This document shows, in pieces, positions 43,665-53,867 of a DNA stretch of 64,000 nucleotides (its first letter is position 1; each line of letters begins with the position of its first letter). The notes under the pieces are model-generated. The model ran no database searches, was not told the DNA's origin, and worked only from the letters and a program-made list of their open reading frames with translations. The stretch covers positions 5,082,501-5,146,500 of the forward strand of contig BSBM01000461.1 of the NCBI GenBank assembly GCA_027924585.1, written 5' to 3'. Both the position numbers and the translations under genes were made by a program. The stretch is from Larix kaempferi (lineage: Eukaryota; Streptophyta; Pinopsida; Pinales; Pinaceae).

Positions 43665-46640
43665 TAGCCTGAAAGAAGGCATGATATGGCATGTATGACA
43701 CTTGTTGCACTTACGATGCTAGGGCTTGATATAGCAAAAACCAATCATCGTAGAACTTTCGCTATAAATCCGTTTTGGAGAATTTTTCAGATCTAAAATT
43801 GTTACAGGCCGAAACTAAGGTCCCCATGTACCTTGTGTCCAAAGGAAAACCTCTAATTCGTTGTAATTTGTGATTTATGATCTGTACAATATAGGGTTTC
43901 TGCCTCTTCCAGATCTGAGTCAAAATCAGGTGACCTTGGGAAAAAGGTCATAACTTGGGCTAGGAAGCTCCAAATGAAATTTCGTGAAAAGTGACAGGTA
44001 TTACACAGACAGTACTATCTCAGAACACGTTTTCAGAGGTCGAAGTTGAACCAGTGACACATGGCACGCCGTACAAGTTCGCTCTCCTGTATTATCCCAT
44101 AAACAGGTCACGTTGCGACACTTGACATAACTCTCTCTCAGAGAATCCAATTGCGGTCAGACCTGTCAGGATGGAAATATAACAGGCCGAGTTATCTCAG
44201 GAAAGGTTTTCAAAGGCCGAAGTTGAAACAGTGACACGTGGCACTCCGTACAAGTTCGCTCTCCTGTATTATCCCAAAACAGGTCACGTTGCGACATTTG
44301 GCATAACTCTCTCTCAGAAAATCCAATTGAGGTCAGACCTGTCAGGATGGAAAGCCAACAGGTCAAGCTATCTCAGGAAATTTTTTCAGACCCTGTGGAT
44401 CAAAAATTTCAGAGTTACACCAGAAACAATCAGGTACATATTTCTGTCAAAACAAAATTATTTTTTGGTACCTTCATTCATGGCTTCCGGAATTTAGGGC
44501 TTTGGAGAAAGTTGGAATTTTTGTAATCGGAGACCACGGCTGAATGCTACTCATCAAAATAAAAATTTAGAGACCAATATCAGAATTTTTGGTTGGGCAG
44601 AAGGCCGGGCTTGATCAAACCCTAGTTCGGGACTTTGATCAGAAAAGTCGAAAATTAGGGCTTCTGTAAAAATGGGAATTTTTGAAATCTGTGACCACGG
44701 CTGGAAGCTCCTCAGAAAAATAGAAGATTAGAGCTTTGGATCAAACCTTTTGATTGGGCAGAAGAGTGGGCTTCATCAAACCCCAGTTCAGGGTCACGTC
44801 CAGTGAATCCGGAAGTTTCAAAGGCAAAATTGAGGAGTAAAACTTTGCAGTTTTCAAATTCTGAATATACCAGTTTGATCAGCTCATCAAGGCGCATATT
44901 TCTATCCTTTCGGAAGTTTGAAATTCAAAGTTTGAATTTTTGGGGTTTCTCTAACAAACCCATATCCAGCTCCAGGTCCAGTTCTTGCAAATCAAGTGGT
45001 GGTTTAATCCTAGAAGAAGATGGATTGGTCACCTGCATAAGTGAAGAAATTCATGTTTCAGAGGGAGATGAGGCTAAGACTTTACATAAGGAGATTACAA
45101 GCGATCTCGACAGGTATGACTCATCGAGGTATGTTTTGAGATTTGTTCTTGATTAAGTTTATGGTATGTTTATCTTCATGTTATTACGGTTAGTACAATC
45201 TTGATTTTAGATTTGTCGTATCACCTTAACAAAATTATGAATGCATGATAGAAGATATTCATTGGTTAGGGTGTTGACACTTATAATTGTACTAATGCAT
45301 TATGGTGTTGTATGAGGTTTATGTTGTCTACTAACATGAAAGGTACACCAAGAAAGACAAATCATGTTCCAGTTCAAGAACATATGATCATGATGACATG
45401 AGGATAAAGACTCATCCATTGTCATGGATCTCATAGAAGATCCATTTACGAGGTATGTATAACTTGGTTTTATAATGGCTAACCTATGAGATATACAGGT
45501 TACTAGCACAAGTCATTGAAGAAGAACAAGAAGACATCATGTTAGTATGTTAGACATAAATAGCTAGCATGCTAATCCAGGTATGTTTTTTCTATATCAA
45601 GATAGAATCCTACCTTGTGTTAGGATCTTATATTGTTGTTGATAATGATTCTTCATGAAGGCATAAGTTTGAATAATCATGGTTGTATGCATATTATGTT
45701 TCTTATCTTGATTGATGATTCAACTAACCTGAAGAGTCATAGGTTTGAGTAATTACAGGTTTAGACATGTTATGTTTCTTATGATTTGACTAACCTTAAG
45801 AATTCTACATAAACCTTGAATGATAATGCTTATTATTTTCTGTTTGAAATGATCATGACTATACATGCTTGAGATTATTGTGTTTTAATAGTATACTAAT
45901 GAATGTATGATTTTATATGAGATCACAAGGATAACACAATCATGATACTAATAAGCATGCATAGGAACCAAGGATGAATGTAAGTTCAAGGACAGGTAAT
46001 CCAGGAAGCAAAGATCAAGAGGGAGTACACTCCAGTGGTTTATGCAAGGATGCATATATTCAGAGGGAGTTGACCATCTCTCTACATTCCTCAACAGAAA
46101 AGTGTAGAAGAAGCTACTTCAGATTAGGACTCTAGCAGATCCTGCAAGGAAGTGAAGACTCAGAGGGAGTCCACCTAACGAACAAACAAAGATAAGTATT
46201 TGAATTGTCATTTCTTGCATATGTGTTTGTTTAAATAAAATTGTTCAATGATGTATATGCCCATGTTCCTAGACTTAGGATATGTATTGTGCATATTAGA
46301 ATAGTTGCATTGATGAACAATATACTACTAATATACATGGGTAAGTGGCCTATGGCATTGTACAACATTCCATTGCTACTTATCTAGAATGAAACCTCTT
46401 TGCTGACATGTTGGGAGTTGTACACACTCTTAACAATGTTCTGGTAGAGATTGGAAGGCATCTAGAAAGTTACGGGATATGGATAAATGTTGTATTGAAG
46501 CATTGGCTAAGATAATTGCATGACTGTATGACATATTTCTTTATGTGTAAGAATTTGTTCTGAAAACTATGAGATGTTTTCTAATCATGCAATTTAACTT
46601 GTTGTGTAGGAAAGATCGTATGCCATCTCCTACAAAAGAA
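43665..46640 (+). other. K: long non-coding leader with tandem duplications
   Basis: No Gag or protease. Two independent tandem duplications: a 177-bp unit at about 44010-44400 (CGAAGTTGAA.CAGTGACAC recurs at 44041 and 44218, with the start of a third copy) and a 160-bp unit at about 44498-44810 (AGGGCTT...GACCACGGCTG). From 45100 on there are several AGGTATG(T) words (45123, 45450, 45580) followed by AT-rich stretches, resembling splice donors. Confidence 0.7.
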
Positions 46641-47140
46641 GAACTACAACATTTGTTCTGGCAACAAAGATATCTATTGAAGATATTGAAGTTCCCAGGA
46701 TCTGGGATGAAGAAATGAAATGCCATGATCCGTCGATCATGAAGAATGATGTTTGGGATGTAATCCCAAGACATGAAGGGAAGTTTGCTATGACTTCCAA
46801 ATGGAACTATCAGATCAAGCATGTTGCAGATGGCAGCATTGAGAAATATAAAAGTGATGAAATAGAAGATACACCAAATGGATTCAAGACAGCTTCCTTG
46901 AATGGTGTAGTTGAAGAAGAAGTGTATGTAGAGCAGCTACTTGGTTCTGAGACACATGATAGGAAATCATATATGTGCAGAACTTGGTATGGTGAAGATA
47001 GATTGATTGCCGACACGCAGCGGAAGCTTACTACCGAGTTCGAGATGAAGAACTTGGGGATGATGCACTATTTGTTTTTGGCATGGAGGTGTGGCAGAGT
47101 GCAGATAGAATCTTCCTTGGACAAGGGAAGTATGCAGTAG
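46641..47140 (+). pseudogene. K: deleted reverse transcriptase
   Basis: SIMKNDVWDVIPRHEGKFAM, TSKWNYQIKHVADGSIEKYKS is the start of a copia RT. It jumps directly to TASLNGVVEEEVYVEQ (usual TAFLNG.LEEEVYM.QP) and then to TEFEMKNLGMMHYLF, so the segments with KARLVARGF and the catalytic YVDD are missing. The frame then shifts into the RNase H frame (MEVWQSADRIFLGQGKY). RT is therefore non-functional through internal deletion rather than point mutation. Confidence 0.85.
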
Positions 47141-47931
47141 AGATCCCAAAGAGGTTCAAGATGATGGATTGCAAGGCCATGGCCACACCTATGGCATCAA
47201 ATCTAAAGCTTCTATGTGATGCTTCATCTGAGCCGATTGATGTCTCTATGTATCGCCAGATGATTGGGTCCTTGATGTACCTGACAAACACGAGACCAGA
47301 CATTTGCTTTGCTATGAACACATTGAGCCAGTTCCTGACGGATCTGAGGAGTGTTCACCTGATTGCTGTAAAGCATATTCTGAGGTACCTGAAGGGTACA
47401 GTGGATTATGGGCTCAGGTATGAGGCGAATCAAAAGTTTAACCTGCAGGGTTATGTTGATTCAGATTGGGCTGGCAGTGCTGCAGACAGGAAGAGCACAT
47501 CTGGGTGCTGCTTCAGTATGGGATCAGGTGTGATTTCTTGGTTTAGCAGGAAGCAGTCCTACGTAGCACTGAGTACAGCTGAGGCAGAGTATGTTTCAGC
47601 CTGTTCAGCTAGTTGTGAGGCAGTATGGCTACGGAAGCTACTGTCTGAGCTTTTTGATCTCCCGTTGGAGGCTAGTGGTATCTTCTGTGATAACCAGAGT
47701 TGTGTAAAGCTGTCCGAGAACCCAGTGTTTCATGACAGGTCGAAACACATAGAGATCAAATATCACTATATCAGAGATATGGTGCAGAGAGGAGCTGTGA
47801 AGCTTCTGTATGTTGCGACGGATGAGCAGATTGCAGATGTGCTGACGAAGACACCAGCCAGAGTGAAGTTCGAGTACTTCAGAGAGAGGCTTGGCGTTCT
47901 TCAGATCGAGGACACTTCGAGGAAGAAGTGA
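47083..47931 (+). CDS. K: copia RNase H, open reading frame
   Basis: A 282-codon open frame. Residues 1-80 are the RT thumb end (IPKRFKMMDCKAMATPMAS, MYRQMIGSLMYLTNTRPDIC). The RNase H domain follows with DYGLRYEANQKFNLQGYVDSD (first catalytic Asp), WAGSAADRKSTSGCCFSMG, ALSTAEAEYVSACSASCEA (catalytic Glu), FCDNQSCVKLSENPVFHDRS (third Asp), KHIEIKYHYIRDMV and ATDEQIADVLTKTPARVKFE. All catalytic residues are present. It ends naturally just before the 3' region. Without an upstream start from a Gag-Pol, expression as a protein is doubtful; it is the best kept coding block of this clade in the window. Confidence 0.88.
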   Translation: MEVWQSADRIFLGQGKYAVEIPKRFKMMDCKAMATPMASNLKLLCDASSEPIDVSMYRQMIGSLMYLTNTRPDICFAMNTLSQFLTDLRSVHLIAVKHILRYLKGTVDYGLRYEANQKFNLQGYVDSDWAGSAADRKSTSGCCFSMGSGVISWFSRKQSYVALSTAEAEYVSACSASCEAVWLRKLLSELFDLPLEASGIFCDNQSCVKLSENPVFHDRSKHIEIKYHYIRDMVQRGAVKLLYVATDEQIADVLTKTPARVKFEYFRERLGVLQIEDTSRKK

Positions 47932-47934
47932 TGG

Positions 47935-49289
47935 ACACATTTGCTGAATCCATTCCAAGCATGTTGGAAGGAGGATTCTTCACATGGCTATGGATGTAAG
48001 CGCTGGATAATGGGCATCAGGATGATGTTCTAGTTTCTGCTTGGATATGATCAGTTGGATCATTTATGTATGTATGCATCATGTTGGATGCTGGATATGA
48101 TCAGTTGGATCATGTGTATGTATTTTGGATATGCATCATGTTGGATGCTTGGACCATGTATCTGTATATGTATCAGGTGGATACATTGTATGATTAGGTG
48201 GATCATGTATGGTGATATGTATCATGTATCATGTGGATACATTGTATGATCAGGAGGATCATGTATGATGATATGTATCAGGTAGATACTTGGTATGCAT
48301 CAGGTGGATGCATTGATGATCAGGTGGATCATGCAGCAGGATGTTGCAGTAATGATCAGGATGATCATGGATGACGAGCTTCAGGATGTTGCTCTCGATG
48401 ACATGCAGCAGGACGTTGCAGTGATGATGATCAGGATGATCATGAGTACATCAGGATGATGTATGTTGAGTATCAGGTTGATACTCTGTGGCCGTGGATC
48501 AGGTTGTGCAGATGAGCATGTCTGGGAGATCCTATAGGTCGGAGTTGTGTACCCGTAACAGCCTGGGATGCTCTTTCGAGACATTGCTCTGGGAGGACAT
48601 GTAATTTGTGCCCTGGGAGATCCTTCAGGTCGGAGTTGTGTACCCGTAACATCCTGGGATGCTCTTGCGAGGTTTTGTCCTATGGCATGTAATTTGGGCC
48701 CTGGGAGATTTCAGGTCGGATTTGTGTACCCGTAACATCCTCAGATGCTCTTTCGAGGTTTTTCCATGACCACATGTAATTTGTGCCCTGGGAGATTTCA
48801 GGTCGGAGTTGTGTACCCGTAACATCCTGAGATGCTCTTGCTAGGTTTTGTGGTGGACCACATGTAATTTGTGCCCTGGGAGATTTCAGGTCGGAGTTGT
48901 GTACCCGTAACATCCTGAGATGCTCTTTCGAGGTTTTGTGGTGGGGTCACATGTAATAGCGCCCTAGGAGATCCTACAGGTCGGAGTTGTGTACCCGTAA
49001 CATCCTGGGATGCTCTTTCGAGGTTTTGTGACACACGTAATAAGTCCTGAGGATTCCACAGTATGGCCAGTGATGACGAAGACCTACAGGTGGTGGGCCT
49101 ACATCCAGTATGAAAAAGGACTGAATCTGTAGAACTTCCTATGACGAGTAGATTCAGAGATTGATTGAGATAGCAGCAGCAGTGACGATGATGATGACTC
49201 GATGACGATTATCCAGTGACGATGATCCAGAGAAGATGACTTGTGCTAGAAGAACTGTGCTGAGAAATACCTTCCTAGTTAAGAGGGAG
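47935..49289 (+). other. K: non-coding 3' internal region and polypurine tract
   Basis: First part (48040-48480) is made of short words GGATCATG, GATCAGGTGG, ATGTATCAGG in irregular order. Then an 88-bp tandem array (listed separately), a GATGACGATGATGATG stretch (49180-49230) and AAGAGGGAG (49281-49289) as polypurine tract. The open frames on the minus strand here are by-products of the array. Confidence 0.8.
48523..49040 (+). repeat. K: tandem array of six 86-91 bp units
   Basis: GGTCGGAGTTGTGTACCCGT recurs at 48537, 48628, 48714, 48801, 48889 and 48979. Units contain CCTGGGATGCTCTTTCGAGG, ACATGTAATTTGTGCCCTGG and GAGAT. Units differ by a few per cent and small indels. Confidence 0.92.
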
Positions 49290-49894
49290 TGTTGATGTAT
49301 ATGTAACTTCGGAATGTATTTCACATATATGTATATTGTATTCCTATAGAGATGGTATTATTCCTCTATAAGGAAGTGTCATCATTTATATTGTAAGTGT
49401 CGTAACTTATACTTGATGGGTTATTAGACCACCTTATTGGGGTCGGCCCTGTATAAGTCATGTGGGTCAAAGGGTTATTAGACCACCCTATTGGGGGTCG
49501 ACCCACTCAGCATTATGTTATGTGGTTAAGTTCGAGCCTACATGAGTTAGGTAAAAAGGCAAGTCAAGTCAAGTATAAATAGAGTGCAGGAGGCACTCTA
49601 TTTGCTCACTCACTTCTCACACATGCACTCAAGGAGCAGTGGCGCACTTATGGAGGAGGAGGATCTGCTGCTAGGTTATGGATATCTCTCTTGGTTGGTT
49701 GTATCATTGCTCTATCTATCTCTGAGGAAGTTATTGGGGTTTTTCACCTTTATGGTTTTCCCCAAGTAAATCTTTGTGTCTCTTGTGTGCTTGCATTATT
49801 GTCTCCATGATTGATATGCTATAGATATGCTGTACATGTTGTTCTCTCAGTTAAGATCCTAGATGAAATTGAAGTAAATTCAGAAAATTTAACA
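49290..49894 (+). repeat. 3' LTR of K
   Basis: 605 bp, TGTTGATGTATATG to AATTTAACA, followed by TSD gatgg and the rest of G. Confidence 0.94.
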
Positions 49895-49899
49895 GATGG

Positions 49900-50500
49900 T
49901 TTATCCATCACATATGTTCTCAACATGTCTTCAAGAACCTAGTTCACCCTCTCAGTTTGGCCACAGTTTGGCCATCTGTTTGAGGATGATATGTTGTACT
50001 GAAATTCAATCTAGTTTTCAATTCCTGAAATAATCCATTCCAGAAATTGGAAGTGAACTTTGTATCACGCTCATAAATTATTGCCTTTATAGGCAATCCA
50101 TGCATTATGAATATCTCTCTCATGAAGATATTTGCAATGTCGTTAGCCTTGTGAGTGGACTTGTCTGGAATAAAGTGAGCTACCTTTGATAGCTTGTCCA
50201 CCACAACCATGATTGAATCATGCTTCTTCACTGTCATGGGAAGACCTGTTATAAAATCCATAGAGATTAATTCCCACTTTCATTCTGGAATGGGTAAGGG
50301 CTGCAACAATCCTGCTAGATGTTGGTGCTCTGCCTTGACTTGTTGGCACTTTTGACACCTAGTAATGTACTCAGCTATGTATTTCTTCATACCATGCCAA
50401 AAGTATTCTTTTCTTGCTACTGTTATAGTATTTTGATATCCTGGGTGTCCAAAATACGGCATTTGATGTATCTCATCCATTACAAGCTTCTTCAAATATG
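49900..50500 (-). pseudogene. G: integrase core and zinc domain
   Basis: Minus-strand. 50495-50280: MKKLVMDEIHQMPYFGHPGY, VARKEYFWHGM and RCQKCQQVKAEH make the HHCC zinc domain, complete. Then a stop and, from 50261, MDFITGLPMTVKKHDSIMVV with the first catalytic Asp, AIIYERDTKFTSNFWNGLF with the second, and TTYHPQTDGQT, after which the expected catalytic Glu is missing (VAKLRG, frameshift). K follows at 49899. Frame before and after differ. Confidence 0.86.
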
Positions 50501-50589
50501 CACTATTTGGAATGTACAGTCTGGTATCATGATAAATGAGAACATCATCCTCACCAAGCTAATATCTTGCACATGCTTCATCCACATTA

Positions 50590-52102
50590 CCATGCTACAA
50601 CTTTTCTTTAATTTGAAGGCAAGTTTCATCACTATTTTGGCCTTCACGAACTCTTGTCTTCAAATCTAATTTGCACATGCTTAATGCTGCAACATGAAAT
50701 TTTCTGCTAAGAGCATTTGCAACCTTATTCTCTTTCCCTTTTACACGTTTAAATTCAAAATTAAATTCACAAAGAAACTCCATCCATCTAGCTTGCTAGC
50801 ATTCAAGTTTGGCTGATCAAACAAATACTTCAAGCTCATGTGGTCTGTCCTAAGCTCGAATCTTCTTCCCATCAAATAATGTCTCCGCATTTAAAGAGCA
50901 TGTACTATGGATGCTAATTCTAAATCATGTGTGGCATAATTCTTTTCATGCTCCTTTAATTTCCTTGACTCATATAAAATCACAAATCCTTCTTATATGA
51001 GCACTCCACCTAGATCTTCAATGCAAGCATCTGTGCACATTACAAAATATTTCTTTGGATCTGCTAACTTCAAAACAGGAGCACTGGTAAGTAACTCCTT
51101 TAACTTCTTAAAACTTTTCTCACATTTTTCAGACCATACAAACTTGATATTATTCCTTTGCAATGAAGTGATTGGATGAGCTATCTTGAAGAATCCTTCA
51201 ATAAACCTTTTGTAGTAACCAACAAGACCCATGAAATATCTCACATCTAAAACATTCTTTGGATTAGACCAATCCATGATGGAATTAATCTTCTCTGGAT
51301 CAACTGCAATTGATTCTTCAGAAATGATATGTCCCAAATATTGCACCTTCTTTTGGTAAAACTCACACTTGCTTAACTTGGCATACAACTGATGTTCTCC
51401 AAGGACTTGCAACACGATCCTTACATGCTCCTCATGTTCTTATCCATTCCTTGAATATACAAGAATGTCATCCAAGAACACAATCACAAACTTATCCAAA
51501 TATTTGTTGAAGACACCATTCATGAGACACATGAATGTAGCAGGTGCATTGGTAAGACCAAATGGCACCACAATGAATTCATAATGACTATATCTAGTTC
51601 TGAAATCTGTCTTGTGAATGTCTTCCTCTTTAATCCTCACTTGATGGTACCTAGACCTGAAGTCAATCTTCGAAAACACCTTAGCTTCCTTCATTTGGTC
51701 AAATAAGTCATCAATTCTTGGCAATGGATACCTATTATTGACTGTCACTTTATTGAGCTGCCTTTAATCAATACACAACCTTAAAGTCCCATCCTTCTTC
51801 TTGAAAAGTAACATCGGTGCTCTCCAAGGAGACACACTAGGCCTGATATACCTCTTGTCCATTAACTCTTGCAGCTGCATCTTCAACTCTACCAATTCCG
51901 GTGTGCTCATTCTATAAGGAGCTTTGAAATTTTGTGTTGCCCCTGGAACAAGATCAATGGTAAAATCAATATCTCTCTTGGGTGGTAGTCCCGACACTTC
52001 ATCCGAAACACATCTTGGAATTCTTGCAACAATGAGAAATCTTATATCCTTGGTCCTTTGTCCTCTAATGAATCTAACATATGGACTGCATATAATTGAC
52101 AA
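50590..52102 (-). pseudogene. G: reverse transcriptase and RNase H
   Basis: Minus-strand. RT from 52102: VSDEVSGLPPKRDIDFTIDL, LQELMDKRYIRPSVSPWRAP, FKKKDGTLRLCIDYR, then [73 protein letters not shown] with the catalytic LDD intact (about 51470), HQLYAKLSKCEFYQKKVQYL and LVGYYKRFIEGF. RNase H has DPKKYFVMCTDACIEDLGGV and, after stops and a frameshift, CEFNFEFKRVKGKENKVANA at 50783. Frame changes near 50990 and stops make it inactive, though RT itself is well kept. Confidence 0.88.
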
Positions 52103-52560
52103 CCTTTCTTATAAAACTTTTTCAACTGTAAGGATGAAATCTGTCTTACTGAAACTTGCTTGGGAATTCCTCTTACCAACCTAGGTCTTCCCTCTTCATC
52201 AATGCATTCAAGTGCTTTCTCATAATAGTCCAGCTTGGATCTATGATTTTCTAGCCAATCCATGCCAATTAGAGCATCATAAAATCCTAATGGTAATACA
52301 TTCAAATCTGCATATGTGTGGAGTCCGTTCAATTCTATGGGGCACTCCACCACTACTTCACTAACTTTTCTCTTAGTCCTTGTGGCTAATTGAACTAGCC
52401 AAGATTTATTATGCTTCACTTTTGTAAGAGAACAACATTCTACCACTTTTGGAGAAACATAACTATGGGTAGATCCTAGATCAATCAAAACAGAAATAGA
52501 TTGCTTAGCAATCCTACATTCAACTTCCACCACTGATGATTGATGGTTTCCTGATGATTA
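52103..52560 (-). pseudogene. G: aspartic protease
   Basis: Minus-strand, open from 52533. VEVECRIAKQSISVLIDLGS, THSYVSPKVVECC is the protease active-site loop (usual DSGATHSFIS, here DLGSTHSYVS). It is followed by ADLNVLPLGFYDALIGMDWL and ENHRSKLDYYEKALECIDEE, the conserved end that leads to RT. The changed active-site Ser may reduce activity. Frame changes to RT near 52100. Confidence 0.83.
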
Positions 52561-52769
52561 TCCAATGCTGCATAAATTCGAGGCGTTTCCCTTGCCATGT
52601 CCTCCACTGTTGCTGCTCCCTTTAAGTTGTGTTAGCTACGGGGATTCCCCTTCCGATGTGAACAATCCTTTAGCATGTGATTTTCCTTACATCCCCAAAA
52701 CTGAAGTGGCCCTTTTGATATATTTTCTACTGTTACTGCTGGATTGAATCCACTTCTTGCTTGCTTCCC

Positions 52770-53867
52770 CTATGGAAAGGTTATAGGTTGAATTTTGAAT
52801 GGTGGCTTGAATCCACTTCTCTTTTGGTGAAACCTCCCTCTTGGCTTTCCTTTCCATGCTGGGTTAACTTGTGATTTTCCTTTATTCTGCTCATAGCAAT
52901 GCATTGTCACTCTAATGGCTTCATCAAGACTTAGTAGATTAACAAACTCAATTCTATCTTTGAAACTTTGAGGTGGGATTCCAAGGAAGCATTGGATCTT
53001 TATCCTCTCATCTTTGATATAGTCCACATACCTCAACAATTCCAAAAAATTATGGACATGTTCTTCCATAGACTTTTGTCTCAATCTGAGTTCGTTGAAC
53101 TATTTTCTCTTACTGTCATAATACCTAACATAAATGTATTTTTCCTTGAAGTACCTCTTTAATCTCTCCCAACCGATATTCCTTTCACTGACCCCTTTTA
53201 TTTGCAAGAGGTTGTCCCACCAAATTGAAGCTCTACCATTTAGATTGTAAATGGCAATTCCGGTTTTTTCATTCCATGAGTAGTCCTGAATTCTGAAATA
53301 TTTCTTCATTCCAAGAAGCCCTGCCTCTACCTCTTGGCCAGTCTTTCCTTCTCCATCAAATGTGGGAGGCCTTGCCTTCCTGAATTCTCCCTGTGGGATG
53401 TCTTTGAACTTCTTTCTTCCATCAACTCTCCTGGGCACATGCCTTGGAATTCTTTGAGAACCTATGGAGTCACATGATTTGCTAGAAGAAGATCTTGAGG
53501 AAGGTGTTCTATGCTTTTTGCTCATAGAACTCTTCCTTGGGCATGGAGTCCTCTTCTTTGAACGACCTCTAGGGCGGCTCTCTGCATCTCCTTCTTCTTC
53601 ACCTACATTGCTTCGGTTGGACCAAAGATTTATTTTCTACTGCATATCAGTGAGGCTTTGTAAAATAGAAGCATTGAGTTGATTTTGTTCTTCCTGAGCC
53701 TTCATCAATCTTTTATTGAAGCTCACCATGGTTTCAACCAAATTCTGAGGAGTTACTTGCTCCCTTCTCCCATTAGATTCAATCTCAGCATTCCCTTCTT
53801 GCACATTTTCTCCTAGAACATCTTCTTCATGCTCATAAGGATCCTGAGCATCATTTATGGTCATCAT
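52770..53867 (-). pseudogene. G: Gag
   Basis: Minus-strand; likely start at ATG 53867 (MMTINDAQDPYEHEEDVLGE). A coiled-coil-like LVETMVSFNKRLMKAQEEQN precedes a basic linker (RRVDGRKKFKDIPQGEFRKA). The capsid core has FDGEGKTGQEVEAGLLGMKK, YNLNGRASIWWDNL and WERLKRYFKEKY, then RLRQKSMEEHVHNFLELLRY and DRIEFVNLLSLDEAIRVTMH. It ends in a basic stretch (GKPRGRFHQKRSGFKPPF) and a decayed knuckle region near 52560-52760. All in one frame with a few stops (53638, 53101). No clear CCHC remains. Confidence 0.83.

Larger units (their letters stand above)
43004..49894 (+). mobile_element. K: deleted copia element with open RNase H
   Basis: 6891 bp, perfect TSD gatgg (42999-43003 and 49895-49899), LTRs of 649 and 605 bp, PBS TGGTATCAGAGC at 43653-43664 and polypurine tract AAGAGGGAG before 49290. 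The interior has a 3-kb non-coding leader, an internally deleted RT, an intact RNase H frame and a 1.35-kb repeat-rich tail. Gag, protease and integrase are absent. The LTRs differ by roughly ten substitutions by eye plus one tandem unit, so it is among the youngest insertions. Confidence 0.94.

Noticed and set aside
48625-49034. Overlapping minus-strand open frames with repeated LRVHNSDLKSPRAQITC-like peptides
   Set aside because: By-products of the 88-bp tandem array; the unit length changes frame between copies.
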